Assembly: GCF_900636915.1 (NCBI RefSeq)
Contig: NZ_LR134327.1
Span: 2,046,001-2,110,000 of the forward strand
Length of the DNA: 64,000 bases
Direction of reading: 5' to 3'
From: Aggregatibacter aphrophilus ATCC 33389
GTDB taxonomy: Bacteria; Pseudomonadota; Gammaproteobacteria; Enterobacterales; Pasteurellaceae
Below, piece by piece: positions 28,590 to 38,781 of the stretch; within the stretch, counting starts at the first letter, position 1, and each line of letters starts with the position of its first letter. The translations under genes and the position numbers were made by a program. The notes beneath the pieces are model-generated. The model saw nothing but the letters and a program-made list of their open reading frames with translations, did no database searches and was not told the DNA's origin.

Positions 28590-29915
28590 ATGCAACACGC
28601 CATTTCTATTACCCTTAACCCGATCCGCCACATTGAAGGCACGATCAACATGCCCGGCTCGAAAAGTCTGTCCAACCGCGCCTTATTGTTGGCTGCATTA
28701 GCACATGGGACGACCAAAGTCACTAATTTGCTAGACAGCGACGACATCCGCCACATGCTTAACGCCTTAAAACAGCTTGGCGTGCAATATTCCCTATCTG
28801 ACGATAAATCTGTCTGCGAAGTGCATGGCTTAGGTGGAGCCTTTCAATGGCATGACGGTTTAGCGTTATTTTTAGGTAACGCAGGCACCGCCATGCGTCC
28901 GTTGGCAGCGGCACTTTGTTTGGCGCGTGAAGGCGCTTCCGCACAAAATGAAGTGATTTTAACCGGCGAGCCGCGCATGAAAGAGCGCCCGATTCAGCAC
29001 TTAATAGACGCGCTGTTGCAGGCGGGCGCAGACATTCGTTATTTAGAAAACGAGGGCTTCCCGCCGATTGCCATTCGTAACACTGGCTTACGTGGTGGCA
29101 CGATTAAAATCAACGGCTTCATTTCATCACAATTTTTGACCGCACTTTTAATGGCAGCCCCCCTTGCAGAAGACGACAGTGAAATTGAAATTGTTGGTGA
29201 TTTGGTATCCAAACCCTACATCGACATCACCCTTAACATGATGAAAATCTTCGGTGTGGAAGTTGAAAACCAAAACTATCAACGCTTTCTCGTGAAAGGC
29301 AAACAATCTTACCAATCACCCGGCTCGTTTTTGGTGGAAGGCGATGCCTCCTCCGCCTCTTATTTCTTAGCGGCAGGTGCCATTAAAGGCAAAGTGAAAG
29401 TCACGGGCATCGGCAAAAACAGTATTCAAGGCGACCGTTTATTTGCGGACGTGTTAGAAAAAATGGGGGCAAAAATCACCTGGGGCGAGGATTTCATTGA
29501 AGCGGAACAAGCTCCGTTACACGGTGTGGATATGGACATGAACCATATTCCCGATGCAGCCATGACCATTGCCACTACCGCGCTGTTTGCCGAAGGGGAA
29601 ACCGTGATTCGTAACATTTATAACTGGCGGGTGAAAGAAACGGATCGCTTAACCGCCATGACAACCGAACTGCGCAAAGTGGGCGCTGACGTGGAAGAAG
29701 GCGAAGATTTTATTCGTATTCAACCCTTAAAATTAACGGACTTCAAGGCGGCGGAAATTGAAACCTATAACGATCACCGCATGGCGATGTGTTTCGCCTT
29801 AGTGGCGTTATCCGACACGCCGGTAACGATTTTGGATCCAAACTGCACGGCCAAAACCTTCCCGACATTCTTCAAGGAATTTTTAGCTATTGCCCAACAA
29901 TCAAACGCGGTCTAA
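28590..29915 (+). CDS. aroA: 3-phosphoshikimate 1-carboxyvinyltransferase (EPSP synthase)
   Basis: A 441-residue enzyme of the shikimate pathway joining shikimate-3-phosphate and PEP. It shows [17 protein letters not shown], the PEP-binding loop [21 protein letters not shown], and the C-terminal RVKETDRL and [11 protein letters not shown]. Starts 10 bases after hisC, clearly the same operon. An uptake sequence in its body encodes LTALL. Confidence 0.97.
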   Translation: MQHAISITLNPIRHIEGTINMPGSKSLSNRALLLAALAHGTTKVTNLLDSDDIRHMLNALKQLGVQYSLSDDKSVCEVHGLGGAFQWHDGLALFLGNAGTAMRPLAAALCLAREGASAQNEVILTGEPRMKERPIQHLIDALLQAGADIRYLENEGFPPIAIRNTGLRGGTIKINGFISSQFLTALLMAAPLAEDDSEIEIVGDLVSKPYIDITLNMMKIFGVEVENQNYQRFLVKGKQSYQSPGSFLVEGDASSASYFLAAGAIKGKVKVTGIGKNSIQGDRLFADVLEKMGAKITWGEDFIEAEQAPLHGVDMDMNHIPDAAMTIATTALFAEGETVIRNIYNWRVKETDRLTAMTTELRKVGADVEEGEDFIRIQPLKLTDFKAAEIETYNDHRMAMCFALVALSDTPVTILDPNCTAKTFPTFFKEFLAIAQQSNAV

Positions 29916-29924
29916 AAAACCGAC

Positions 29925-30058
29925 ATTATGTAGCAGTTGCACAAAGCTGAAATTGCGGTCACTGAGCTTGTCGAAGTGTAAGTCATTTCAGCTTCTCCGA
30001 TACACAAAACTAATGCTTCGACAGGCTCAGCAAGCGTTTTGTGCATTTGCTACATAAT
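29925..30058. repeat. MITE-like nested inverted-repeat element
   Basis: Outer terminal inverted repeats 29925-29945 and 30038-30058 match at 19 of 21 positions (ATTATGTAGCA...TGCACAAA). Inside are GCTGAAAT (29946-29953) paired with ATTTCAGC (29984-29991), and GAGCTTGTCGAAG (29964-29976) paired with CTTCGACAGGCTC (30017-30029, one mismatch). The whole 134-base unit could fold into one branched structure. It has no coding potential and lies in the aroA-galM gap. Confidence 0.65.
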
Positions 30059-30073
30059 ACCGTAAAAAACGTG

Positions 30074-30119
30074 AAAAAAATGCACCGCACTTTTAACCAA
30101 TCTGTGCGGTGCATTTTTT
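30074..30119. terminator. Bidirectional terminator between aroA and galM
   Basis: AAAAAAATGCACCGCAC and GTGCGGTGCATTTTTT arms around a 13-base loop, with T-runs on both strands. Confidence 0.85.
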
Positions 30120-30127
30120 AGAACGCC

Positions 30128-31159
30128 TTAATTTTTAAAACGATACTCCGTCCATTGATAATATTCCTCATCAGCTTTCACAATGCCTCCGTAATTTTGC
30201 CATTCCGGGTGATTTGGTGTGTCCGGTAAACATTGCGTTTCCAACGCAACGCCGCTGTAATCAGCGTATTGCGTGCCCTTTCGAGTGGGTGTGCCAGCGA
30301 GGAAGTTACCGGTGTAAACCTGTAATGCGGCTTGTGAAGTCAGCACCTCCAAATGCAAATCGTCATTTGGTGAACTCAACAAGACACAAGGTTTTTGCCA
30401 GGCCTTGTTCACAATAAAAGAATGATCATAACCTTTGGTGGCTAGCTGTTCGCCTTGCATAAAATCTTGTTGAATCGGCTTGGCAACGCGAAAATCAAAA
30501 CTTGTGCCGACAACGTGTTTTAACGGCGAATTTGGAATGCCTTCGCTATCTACCGGCAAATAGAAATCTGCATTCAGGCGCAAGCGGTGATGACGAACAT
30601 CTGTCCCCTGCTCAGCATTTTCTAAATTGAAATAAGCATGGTTGGTTAAATTCAATGCCGTATCCTGATCGCTTTTCCCTGCATACTCGATTTTTACCGA
30701 ATTCTCTTCCGTTAATGTGTAAGTCACCGTCACATCCACATTGCCGGGAAAGCCTTGATCGCCGTCGGCGGAATGCAAGGAAAAACACACGAAATTTTCA
30801 CCGCACTTTTCTAGTGCCCAACGGCGTTTATCAAAGCCGTTTACACCGCCATGAAGTTGGTGTTTTCCTTGATTGGCGGTTAAGGTCACGGTTTTATCAT
30901 TAAGCGTAAATTGGGCATTGGCAATACGGTTGGCATAACGCCCGACACTCGCGCCTAAATAGGCTTGCTGAACGGAATACTCTTCCAATTTGCAACTAAG
31001 CAAGACTTCACGTAATACACCCTTGACCGGCACGCGACAAGACGTCCACGTCGCCCCCCAATCAGTAAACCGCACTCGCATTCCTTGCGCATTTTGCAAG
31101 GTGAAAAGATTAAATGGCAAGCTGTCCGGCGCAGTGCCTTGAACATGATGTTCTAACAT
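30128..31159 (-). CDS. galM: Galactose mutarotase (aldose 1-epimerase)
   Basis: A 343-residue GalM that interconverts the alpha and beta anomers of galactose. Typical stretches are [32 protein letters not shown] (catalytic region), [10 protein letters not shown] and [10 protein letters not shown], with [16 protein letters not shown] near the end. I start at ATG 31159 rather than 31186 because it matches the E. coli start (ML...) and overlaps the galK stop by a few bases, as expected for coupling. Last gene of galTKM. Confidence 0.94.
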   Translation of the reverse strand: MLEHHVQGTAPDSLPFNLFTLQNAQGMRVRFTDWGATWTSCRVPVKGVLREVLLSCKLEEYSVQQAYLGASVGRYANRIANAQFTLNDKTVTLTANQGKHQLHGGVNGFDKRRWALEKCGENFVCFSLHSADGDQGFPGNVDVTVTYTLTEENSVKIEYAGKSDQDTALNLTNHAYFNLENAEQGTDVRHHRLRLNADFYLPVDSEGIPNSPLKHVVGTSFDFRVAKPIQQDFMQGEQLATKGYDHSFIVNKAWQKPCVLLSSPNDDLHLEVLTSQAALQVYTGNFLAGTPTRKGTQYADYSGVALETQCLPDTPNHPEWQNYGGIVKADEEYYQWTEYRFKN

Positions 31160-32307
31160 ACGTGTGCTCCTTGCGAAGCGGTGCAAACATAGAAGTCTTC
31201 TTTCAAGCCCGTTTGTTTTTCGTAATTGTCTGCCACGATTTTACGTACAGCTTCCACTTTATCGTGTGGCGCAAGAGCAACGATACAACCACCGAAACCA
31301 CCTCCGGTCATGCGTGCACCGCCCTGTTTACCGATGACCAACTGCGCCAATTCTACTAAATAATCAATTTGTGGCACGGTGATTTCAAAATCGTCTCGCA
31401 TGGAATCGTGCGACTGTCCCATTAATTCGCCAAGACGGGTTAAGTCGTTATGTTTCAAGGCTTCTACCGCATCTAACACGCGTTGATTTTCCGTGACTAC
31501 ATGGCGGGCGCGTTTGACGACCAGCGGATCAAGTGCGGTCAATTCTGGTTCTTTTTCTTTAAATTGTGCCACTGACACATCACGCAAGGCTTTCACGCCG
31601 AAAAACGCCGCTGCACGTTCACATTGCTGACGACGGGTGTTGTATTCGCCGGTGACCAAATCATGCGGCACATTAGAGTTCACGATAATCACCGCTACAT
31701 CCTGCGGCACTGGCGTTGGTTGGGTCTCAAGGCTACGGCAGTCAATCATCAACAAATGATCTTGTTGTCCGAGCGCAGAAATCAGCTGATCCATATTGCC
31801 ACAGTTGGCACCAACAAATTTGTTTTCCGCTTTTTGCCCGATAAGCGCAATATCCGTATGGCTTAAAGGCAAATCGCTCAACTGCTGACAGAATTTTCCT
31901 ATTGCCACTTCCAACGCAGCAGAAGAGCTCAAGCCGGAAGAATGCGGCACGTTACCGGAAATCACCAAATCCGCCCCTTGTTTAAAATCAGGGCAACGTT
32001 CCTGAATAAATTTCACCACACCACGCACATAATTCGCCCATTTTTGTTCACTTTGTGGGATTTCTTTATCTAGCGAAAACTCATCAGACAGATCCAAATC
32101 GGCAGCATACACATTCCAAACATGATCGTTGCGTTTCGCGCCGGCAATCGCCGTACCATAGTTAATGGCGCATGGCATCACAAAGCCATCGTTGTAGTCG
32201 GTATGTTCGCCGATGATATTAACGCGACCGGGAGCATACACGGTCAACTCTGGTTGTTGATTGTATTTTTGGTTGAAAATGTGTTGGGATTTTTGGATTG
32301 GGGTCAT
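31153..32307 (-). CDS. galK: Galactokinase
   Basis: A 384-residue GHMP kinase that phosphorylates galactose. The galactokinase signature [20 protein letters not shown], the ATP loop [15 protein letters not shown] and the third motif [17 protein letters not shown] are present. Start at MTPIQKSQ, preceded by AAGGA; the longer frame adds eight unlikely residues. Confidence 0.97.
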   Translation of the reverse strand: MTPIQKSQHIFNQKYNQQPELTVYAPGRVNIIGEHTDYNDGFVMPCAINYGTAIAGAKRNDHVWNVYAADLDLSDEFSLDKEIPQSEQKWANYVRGVVKFIQERCPDFKQGADLVISGNVPHSSGLSSSAALEVAIGKFCQQLSDLPLSHTDIALIGQKAENKFVGANCGNMDQLISALGQQDHLLMIDCRSLETQPTPVPQDVAVIIVNSNVPHDLVTGEYNTRRQQCERAAAFFGVKALRDVSVAQFKEKEPELTALDPLVVKRARHVVTENQRVLDAVEALKHNDLTRLGELMGQSHDSMRDDFEITVPQIDYLVELAQLVIGKQGGARMTGGGFGGCIVALAPHDKVEAVRKIVADNYEKQTGLKEDFYVCTASQGAHVC

Positions 32308-32349
32308 GTTATTTCCTTCTGAATTTCTCATAAATTTGGCTCTAAATGC

Positions 32350-32424
32350 GTAGGGACAGGCTTTATGCCTGTCTTATCAAAACCTAGATGTCTAATATTG
32401 GACAGGCATAAAGCCTATCCCTAC
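32350..32424. repeat. Near-perfect 24-bp inverted repeat between galT and galK
   Basis: Left arm 32350-32373 and right arm 32401-32424 match at 23 of 24 positions, with a 27-base loop. The right arm ends in the CCCTAC(AAA) tail also seen at 17505-17531 and 38713-38745. It lies within the gal operon and could reduce read-through or stabilise the galT message. Confidence 0.75.
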
Positions 32425-32438
32425 AAACCACAAAAATT

Positions 32439-33482
32439 TCACCGCACTTTATAATGCACGTCACTCAACGCACGCAGTCTTTCTGCTGCTTGTTCTGCCG
32501 TTAAATCACGTTGGCTTTCGCCGAGCATTTCGTAACCCACCATAAACTTGCGCACAGTGGCAGAGCGTAAAAGCGGCGGGTAGAAATGGGCGTGCAATTG
32601 CCAATGGTTGTTTTCTTCGCCGTTAAACGGTGCGGCGTGGAAACCCATGGAATACGGGAAAGAGGTTTCAAATAAGTTGTCATATTTGGTCGTGAGTTTT
32701 TTCAATATCACCGCCAAATCTTTCGCTTGGGCGTCACTTAATTCCGTTAAGCGTTTAACCTGTGCTTTTGGTAACAACAACGTTTCAAACGGCCAAACCG
32801 CCCAATACGGCACCACAGCAACCCAATGTTCTGTCTCCACAACGATACGTTCTTTGCGGGCCAGTTCTTGTTGGACGTAATCCACTAACAGCACAGAGCC
32901 GTGTTTCTCATAATATTGGCGTTGAGCATTGTCTTCCCGTGCCACCTCATTCGGCAGAAAACTGTTTGCCCAGATTTGTCCGTGTGGATGTGGATTAGAA
33001 CAGCCCATCGCTGCGCCTTTATTTTCAAAGAGTTGTACCCATTGGTATTTTTGTCCGAGTTCACGGATCTGTTCCTGCCAGACTTTAATGACCTCTTCGA
33101 TCTCAAGTGCGGTCAATAATGGCAACGTTTTACTATGGTCGGGTGAAAAACAAATCACACGACTTTCCCCGCGCGCTTGCGAGCTTTGGAATAACGGATT
33201 GTCATTATGTTGCGGTGCCGGTGTGTCTTCTAACAGTGCGGAGAAGTCATTTTTAAACACATAAGGTTTGTGATAATCGGGATTCGGCTCACCGGTAATG
33301 CGTTTATTACGCGGGCAAAGATAGCAATTCGGATCGTGACTTGGCTTTTGTTCTTCACTCACTTTTTCTTGTTGCCCTTGCCATGGGCGTTTAGCACGGT
33401 GAGGAGAAACCAAAACCCATTGGTCAATCAAGGGGTTATATCTGCGGTGTGGGTGTTCGGTAGGGTCAAAAACAGTTGTCAT
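32439..33482 (-). CDS. galT: Galactose-1-phosphate uridylyltransferase
   Basis: A 347-residue HIT-superfamily enzyme (E. coli 348). The nucleophile His lies in [10 protein letters not shown]; also [32 protein letters not shown] (zinc-site Cys pair) and [10 protein letters not shown] start at MTTVFDP; the frame upstream to 33584 is the promoter region read through. First gene of the leftward gal operon, opposite galR. Confidence 0.97.
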   Translation of the reverse strand: MTTVFDPTEHPHRRYNPLIDQWVLVSPHRAKRPWQGQQEKVSEEQKPSHDPNCYLCPRNKRITGEPNPDYHKPYVFKNDFSALLEDTPAPQHNDNPLFQSSQARGESRVICFSPDHSKTLPLLTALEIEEVIKVWQEQIRELGQKYQWVQLFENKGAAMGCSNPHPHGQIWANSFLPNEVAREDNAQRQYYEKHGSVLLVDYVQQELARKERIVVETEHWVAVVPYWAVWPFETLLLPKAQVKRLTELSDAQAKDLAVILKKLTTKYDNLFETSFPYSMGFHAAPFNGEENNHWQLHAHFYPPLLRSATVRKFMVGYEMLGESQRDLTAEQAAERLRALSDVHYKVR

Positions 33483-33514
33483 AATGTACCTCTGTTCGGT
33501 TGTATTTAATTTAT

Positions 33515-33526
33515 GAAAACGATTAC
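33515..33526. promoter_or_regulatory. GalR-type operator at the galT promoter
   Basis: GAAAACGATTAC, the reverse complement of GTAATCGTTTTC found before mglB. LacI/GalR proteins bind such sites with a central CG. Confidence 0.7.
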
Positions 33527-33554
33527 ATAAAATACCATATTGAGTAAAATAAAC

Positions 33555-33570
33555 TGTTAACAAGATCACA
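33555..33570. promoter_or_regulatory. CRP-like site in the galT-galR gap
   Basis: TGTTAACAAGATCACA fits TGTGA-N6-TCACA with one change; it lies between the divergent galT and galR genes. Confidence 0.45.
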
Positions 33571-33651
33571 AAAACAGATTTCATTCTGTGCTTTATACTA
33601 AAAACCTTTTATAAATATAAAAAATTTGTGACGAACCCAGCAATTTTAAAA

Positions 33652-33663
33652 GTAAGCGTTTTC
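33652..33663. promoter_or_regulatory. GalR-type operator upstream of galR
   Basis: GTAAGCGTTTTC, 60 bases before galR, one base different from the mglB site. It suggests autoregulation. Confidence 0.65.
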
Positions 33664-33723
33664 AAATACAACTATTTAAGATTATGATTTAGCAAAATTC
33701 AGTTAAAGATCAAAAGGTGTTTT

Positions 33724-34743
33724 ATGGTAACGATTCGAGATGTCGCAAAACAGGCGGGCGTATCGGTTGCGACAGTATCCAGAGTACTAAACAACCATCC
33801 ATCAGCGAAAGAAGACACCCGCCTTGCGGTGCTTAAAGCCATTGAACAATTGGGATATCGCCCTAATGCTAACGCCCAAGCGTTAGCTTCTCAAAACTCC
33901 GATACCTTAGGTGTCGTGGTGACGGATGTGACAGATGCATTTTTTGCCATTTTGGTAAAAGCAGTGGATCACGTTGCCATGGAACACGGCAAAAATATTT
34001 TGATCGGTATGGGATACCATCAGGCAGAAAAAGAAAAAGAAGCCATTGATACGCTACTGCGCAAACGTTGTAACTGTTTAGTGGTGCATTCCAAGGCTTT
34101 AGATGATCAAACCTTGGCGACTTACTTAGAAAGTGTGCCCGGCATGGTGATTATCAATCGTTGTATTAAAGGCTATGAATCCCGTTGTGTAAGTTTAGAT
34201 AACCAAAAAGGCACCTACATCGCCACTAACACCTTAATAAAGGCGGGACATCGGCATATTGGTTATATCGGGTCGAACCATAAAATTAACGATGAAGCGG
34301 ATCGTAAACAAGGCTATTTAGAAGCCCTCATAGAGCACCACATCCCTATTGAGGAAAATGCTATCGTGCATAACTCGCCGGATTTTGAAGGTGGCGAAGA
34401 AGCCATGATTAACCTATTAAGTTATAACGATAACTTGACTGCTGTGGTAGCTTACAATGATTCTATGGCGGCCGGTGCGTTGTCTGTACTCAACGAAAAT
34501 AATATTAAAGTACCGAAACAATTTTCGATTATCGGCTTTGACGATATGCCTATCGCCCGTTATTTGGTACCTAAATTGACAACTATTCGCTACCCTATTG
34601 ATTTAATGGCAAATTACGCAGCTAAATTAGCGCTCAGCCTAGTAGATAAAACGATTTCCATGCCGATTAATCCACAGTTTAATCCGACGTTGGTCAGACG
34701 ATTTTCGGTGGAAAACACCTATCACAACAGTGTAAAGAACTAA
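33724..34743 (+). CDS. galR: LacI-family repressor of the galactose regulon
   Basis: A 339-residue regulator with an N-terminal helix-turn-helix and hinge ([20 protein letters not shown], then [12 protein letters not shown]) and a periplasmic-binding-like sugar domain ([40 protein letters not shown]). Its position between galTKM and mglBAC and three shared operators indicate control of both. The product could equally be called GalS or MglR. Confidence 0.93.
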   Translation: MVTIRDVAKQAGVSVATVSRVLNNHPSAKEDTRLAVLKAIEQLGYRPNANAQALASQNSDTLGVVVTDVTDAFFAILVKAVDHVAMEHGKNILIGMGYHQAEKEKEAIDTLLRKRCNCLVVHSKALDDQTLATYLESVPGMVIINRCIKGYESRCVSLDNQKGTYIATNTLIKAGHRHIGYIGSNHKINDEADRKQGYLEALIEHHIPIEENAIVHNSPDFEGGEEAMINLLSYNDNLTAVVAYNDSMAAGALSVLNENNIKVPKQFSIIGFDDMPIARYLVPKLTTIRYPIDLMANYAAKLALSLVDKTISMPINPQFNPTLVRRFSVENTYHNSVKN

Positions 34744-34769
34744 AATTGTATTATTTTTAAGCTAAAGAT

Positions 34770-34781
34770 GTAATCGTTTTC
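34770..34781. promoter_or_regulatory. GalR-type operator at the mglB promoter
   Basis: GTAATCGTTTTC, identical as reverse complement to the galT site. It lies five bases from a CRP site, so the two proteins should interact or compete. Confidence 0.7.
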
Positions 34782-34786
34782 ATAAA

Positions 34787-34802
34787 TGTGAATATGATCA
34801 CA
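34787..34802. promoter_or_regulatory. CRP site at the mglB promoter
   Basis: TGTGAATATGATCACA is an exact TGTGA-N6-TCACA match. E. coli mgl is also CRP-activated. Confidence 0.8.
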
Positions 34803-34952
34803 GTCTTGAATTAGAAAAGCCTGTATTCTACGCACAATTACCTGAGTAGCGGTTGCAGTGTAAAAAGGTAAGAATTGATAATAATGCCTTATAAATTATC
34901 ATCTTAAATACCTCTATCCAATTTTAATATAGTTAAATGGAGACTATGCATT

Positions 34953-35945
34953 ATGAAAAAAACAGTTTTAAGTGCAGTTGCTTTAGCAGTCGCTTTCGGC
35001 GCAGGCATCAGTGCCGCACAAGCAGAAACCCGTATTGGTGTAACCATTTACAAATATGACGATAACTTTATGTCTTTAATGCGTAAAGAAATCCAAAAGG
35101 ATGCTGAACAATTAAAAGATGTGAAATTGTTAATGAATGATTCACAAAACGCACAATCCATTCAAAACGACCAAGTTGACGTATTACTTTCCAAAGGTGT
35201 AAAAGCCCTTGCGATCAACTTAGTTGACCCGTCTGCTGCACCAACCATCATTGGTAAAGCAAAACCGGATAATATTCCTGTTGTTTTCTTTAATAAAGAC
35301 CCGGGCGCCAAAGCGATTGCCTCTTATGATAACGCTTACTTTGTAGGTACTGATCCAAAAGAGTCCGGTATTATCCAGGGTGACTTAATTGCAAAACAAT
35401 GGAAAGCAATGCCGGCATTAGACTTAAATAAAGACGGCAAAATCCAATATGTTTTATTAAAAGGCGAACCTGGTCACCCAGATGCAGAAGCGCGTACAAA
35501 ATATGTAGTAGAACAATTACACGCTCAAGGCATTCAAACTGAACAACTCTTCATTGATACCGGTATGTGGGATGCTGCATTAGCGAAAGATAAAGTGGAT
35601 GCTTGGTTGTCCAGTTCTAAAGCGAATGACATTGAAGTCATCATTTCTAACAACGATGGTATGGCATTAGGCGCATTGGAAGCAACCAAAGCACACGGTA
35701 AAAAATTACCGATTTTCGGTGTTGACGCCCTACCGGAAGCATTACAACTGATCAAGAAAGGCGACCTTGCCGGTACTGTGTTAAATGACGGTGTAAACCA
35801 AGGTAAAGCGGTTGTTGAGTTATCTAATAACTTAGCAAACGGCAAACCGGCTACCGAAGGCACTAAATGGGAACTTAAAGATCGTGTTGTACGCATTCCT
35901 TATGTTGGTGTAGATAAAGATAACTTATCAGAATTCTTAAAATAA
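34953..35945 (+). CDS. mglB: Periplasmic galactose/glucose-binding protein
   Basis: A 330-residue binding protein with signal peptide [19 protein letters not shown] ending SAAQA. It carries the calcium-binding loop [10 protein letters not shown] followed by [16 protein letters not shown], as in E. coli MglB. It delivers galactose to MglAC. ATG is preceded by TGGAG. Confidence 0.97.
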   Translation: MKKTVLSAVALAVAFGAGISAAQAETRIGVTIYKYDDNFMSLMRKEIQKDAEQLKDVKLLMNDSQNAQSIQNDQVDVLLSKGVKALAINLVDPSAAPTIIGKAKPDNIPVVFFNKDPGAKAIASYDNAYFVGTDPKESGIIQGDLIAKQWKAMPALDLNKDGKIQYVLLKGEPGHPDAEARTKYVVEQLHAQGIQTEQLFIDTGMWDAALAKDKVDAWLSSSKANDIEVIISNNDGMALGALEATKAHGKKLPIFGVDALPEALQLIKKGDLAGTVLNDGVNQGKAVVELSNNLANGKPATEGTKWELKDRVVRIPYVGVDKDNLSEFLK

Positions 35946-36018
35946 ATTTGTTTTATTAATGTAAGGGGAAGCGTAGGACAACACTTATGTCCCTTCCCCT
36001 TTATTTATGAGGTTGGAT

Positions 36019-37557
36019 ATGACAGAGCAAATTCAAAGTCAAAGCGGAAGCCAAAATCAAAATGGCGAAGTCCTGCTTACCATGACTAATGTCAGCAAGT
36101 CCTTTCCGGGCGTAAAAGCCTTAGATCACGCAAACTTAAGCGTCCGTTCGCATTCTGTACACGCATTGATGGGGGAAAACGGTACGGGTAAATCCACGTT
36201 GTTAAAATGCTTGTTCGGCATTTACGCTAAAGACGAAGGTGAAATCTTGTTTTTAGGCAAACCCGTGAATTTTAAAACCTCAAAAGATGCCTTAGAAAAT
36301 GGCATTTCCATGGTGCACCAAGAGCTTAACCTTGTGCGTCAAACCAGCGTAATGGATAACCTATGGCTTGGTCGTTACCCACTTAAAGGGCCTTTTGTGG
36401 ATCACGCGAAAATGTACCGTGATACCAAAGCTATTTTTGATGAATTGGACATTGATGTTGATCCAAAAGAAAAAGTAGCCAAACTTTCCGTTTCACAAAT
36501 GCAGATGATCGAAATTGCGAAAGCGTTTTCTTATAACGCTAAAATTGTGATTATGGATGAACCGACATCCTCACTTTCTGAAAAAGAAGTAGAACATCTG
36601 TTTAAAATCATTCAAAAATTAAAAGATCGCGGTTGCGGTATTATTTACATATCTCACAAAATGGATGAAATCTTCAAAATTTGTGATGAAATCACCATTC
36701 TGCGTGATGGAAAATGGATTAATACCGTACCGGTAAAAACCTCCACCATGGAAGAAATCGTCTCCATGATGGTAGGTCGTGAATTAACTCAACGTTTCCC
36801 GGAAAAAACCAACGTACCAAAAGAAATCACATTAGAAGTGGAAAATCTTACCGCGTTAAACCAGCCTTCTATTCAAGGTGTATCTTTCAATTTACGTAAA
36901 GGGGAAATTTTAGGGATTGCAGGTCTCGTTGGTGCTAAACGTACAGATATCGTTGAAGCCATTTTCGGCGTACGCGAGCTGAAAATTGGCACAATCAAAC
37001 TCAATGGAAAAACAGTGAAAAATCACACCGCACTTGAGGCAATCAACCACGGTTTTGCTTTGGTGACCGAAGAACGTCGTTCAACAGGGATTTACTCTAA
37101 CTTAAGCATTGAGTTCAACTCCTTGATTTCCAATATGAAATCTTACTTAACACCATGGAAGTTACTCAGCAATAAAAAAATGCGTAGCGACACTCAATGG
37201 GTAATTGATTCTATGAATGTCAAAACGCCATCGCACAAAACGACGATTGGCTCACTTTCCGGCGGTAATCAACAAAAAGTCATTATCGGCCGTTGGTTAT
37301 TGACCCAACCTGAGATTCTGATGTTGGACGAACCAACCCGTGGGATTGATATTGGTGCGAAGTTTGAAATCTATCAATTAATTCAAGAACTGGCGAAAAA
37401 AGATAAGGGCATCATCATGATCTCTTCCGAAATGCCTGAATTACTTGGGGTAACCGACCGTATTCTCGTGATGAGTAACGGTAAAGTTGCCGGTATCGTT
37501 GAAACTGCAAAAACCTCTCAAGAAGAGATTTTGCAACTTGCCGCAAAATATTTATAA
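36019..37557 (+). CDS. mglA: Galactose ABC transporter ATPase (two ATP-binding domains)
   Basis: A 512-residue tandem ABC ATPase. The first domain has Walker [10 protein letters not shown], signature LSVSQMQM and Walker B VIMDEPTS. The second has the degenerate loop GLVGAKRTD instead of Walker A, signature LSGGNQQK and LDEPTRGID, as in other sugar ATPases of the MglA type. The Walker A Thr in place of the usual Ala is unusual but should not block function. I start at ATG 36019, six bases after GAGG. Confidence 0.96.
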   Translation: MTEQIQSQSGSQNQNGEVLLTMTNVSKSFPGVKALDHANLSVRSHSVHALMGENGTGKSTLLKCLFGIYAKDEGEILFLGKPVNFKTSKDALENGISMVHQELNLVRQTSVMDNLWLGRYPLKGPFVDHAKMYRDTKAIFDELDIDVDPKEKVAKLSVSQMQMIEIAKAFSYNAKIVIMDEPTSSLSEKEVEHLFKIIQKLKDRGCGIIYISHKMDEIFKICDEITILRDGKWINTVPVKTSTMEEIVSMMVGRELTQRFPEKTNVPKEITLEVENLTALNQPSIQGVSFNLRKGEILGIAGLVGAKRTDIVEAIFGVRELKIGTIKLNGKTVKNHTALEAINHGFALVTEERRSTGIYSNLSIEFNSLISNMKSYLTPWKLLSNKKMRSDTQWVIDSMNVKTPSHKTTIGSLSGGNQQKVIIGRWLLTQPEILMLDEPTRGIDIGAKFEIYQLIQELAKKDKGIIMISSEMPELLGVTDRILVMSNGKVAGIVETAKTSQEEILQLAAKYL

Positions 37558-37575
37558 GTAACAAAGGAACAAATT

Positions 37576-38586
37576 ATGAGTGCCTTAGAAAAAAATAAAT
37601 CATTCGATTTTTTAAAACAAAATGCGATTTATTTTGTGTTGTTGATTTTACTTGGCATCATCATCGCACAAGATCCGACATTTCTTAACTTGGTCAACTT
37701 CAGTAACATTCTGACCCAATCCTCTGTGCGTTTAATTATCGCCCTTGGGGTTGCCGGCTTATTGGTGACACAAGGTACCGACTTGTCTGCCGGTCGTCAG
37801 GTCGGTCTCGCTGCAGTAATCTCTGCAACCATGTTGCAATCCATGGAAAACATGAACCGTGTTTTCCCTGACCTCGGTGAAATTCCAATTCCGGTAGTTA
37901 TCCTTGCCGTTTGTGCTGTTGGTGCTGTCATCGGCTTAGTCAATGGTTTGGTTATCGCTTACTTAAACGTGACTCCGTTTATCGCAACTATGGGTACCAT
38001 GATTATCGTTTACGGTTTCAACTCCCTTTATTACGATGCTGTAGGTGGCTCCCCTATCGCCGGTTTCAGCGAAAACTTCTCTATCTTTGCCCAAGGTTTT
38101 ATTCGTCTAGGTGCGTTTAAATTGTCCTACATCACCATTTATGCCGCAATTTGCGCCTTCTTGGTGTGGGTAATGTGGAACAAAACTCGTTTCGGTAAAA
38201 ACATCTTCGCCATTGGCGGAAACCCTGAAGCAGCCAAAGTATCCGGTGTAAACGTCGCCCGTAACCTTGTAGCTATCTATATCATTGCTGGTATGTTCTA
38301 TGCATTCGGTGGGATGTTAGAAGCCGGTCGTATCGGCTCCGCCACCAACAACCTCGGTTTCATGTATGAGTTGGATGCTATTGCCGCTTGCGTAGTGGGT
38401 GGCGTATCCTTTGCCGGCGGTGTGGGAACGGTTGTCGGCGTTATTACCGGGGTAATTATCTTCACCGTAATCAACTACGGCTTAACTTACATCGGCGTTA
38501 ACCCTTACTGGCAATATATCATCAAAGGTAGCATCATCATCCTTGCTGTGGCTATCGACTCCTTGAAATACGCGAAGAAAAAATAA
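37576..38586 (+). CDS. mglC: Galactose ABC transporter permease
   Basis: A 336-residue membrane protein with eight to ten hydrophobic segments. It contains QGTDLSAGRQVGLAAVISA, YLNVTPFIATMGTMIIVYG, FAIGGNPEAAKVSGVNV (the coupling loop to MglA) and GGVSFAGGVGTVVGVITGV. It forms the channel of MglBAC. Starts 18 bases after mglA. Confidence 0.97.
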   Translation: MSALEKNKSFDFLKQNAIYFVLLILLGIIIAQDPTFLNLVNFSNILTQSSVRLIIALGVAGLLVTQGTDLSAGRQVGLAAVISATMLQSMENMNRVFPDLGEIPIPVVILAVCAVGAVIGLVNGLVIAYLNVTPFIATMGTMIIVYGFNSLYYDAVGGSPIAGFSENFSIFAQGFIRLGAFKLSYITIYAAICAFLVWVMWNKTRFGKNIFAIGGNPEAAKVSGVNVARNLVAIYIIAGMFYAFGGMLEAGRIGSATNNLGFMYELDAIAACVVGGVSFAGGVGTVVGVITGVIIFTVINYGLTYIGVNPYWQYIIKGSIIILAVAIDSLKYAKKK

Positions 38587-38626
38587 TCTTCCGATTCATA
38601 AAAAATTGAAAAACACCATAAAAAAC

Positions 38627-38660
38627 GACCGCACTTAATTAAGTGCGGTCATTATTTTTT
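38627..38660 (+). terminator. mglC terminator made of paired uptake sequences
   Basis: GACCGCACTTAATTAAGTGCGGTC is a perfect 24-base palindrome followed by ATTATTTTTT. Confidence 0.9.
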
Positions 38661-38712
38661 GTAATTTGAGAATCTCTTTGAGAACTTACCAGTGATTTTT
38701 AGTCATCTGATG

Positions 38713-38745
38713 ATTCAAGCATCCATGCTTGAATGTCCCTACAAA
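38713..38745. repeat. Intergenic hairpin with CCCTACAAA tail
   Basis: ATTCAAGCAT and ATGCTTGAAT form a perfect 10-bp stem around two bases, followed by GTCCCTACAAA. The tail is shared with the repeats at 17505 and 32350. No other feature is seen in the mglC-arcB gap apart from the terminator. Confidence 0.6.
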
Positions 38746-38781
38746 TAAAAGCCCCAAGTACAGTCACAAAACAGCGTTTTT

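Noticed and set aside
29925..30058. CRISPR array or insertion sequence after aroA
   Set aside because: There are no regular spacers and no transposase; the repeats are inverted, not direct.
37021..37040. Degenerate Walker A in the second domain of MglA taken as a mutation
   Set aside because: The same GLVGAKRTD loop occurs in E. coli MglA; it is normal for the family.
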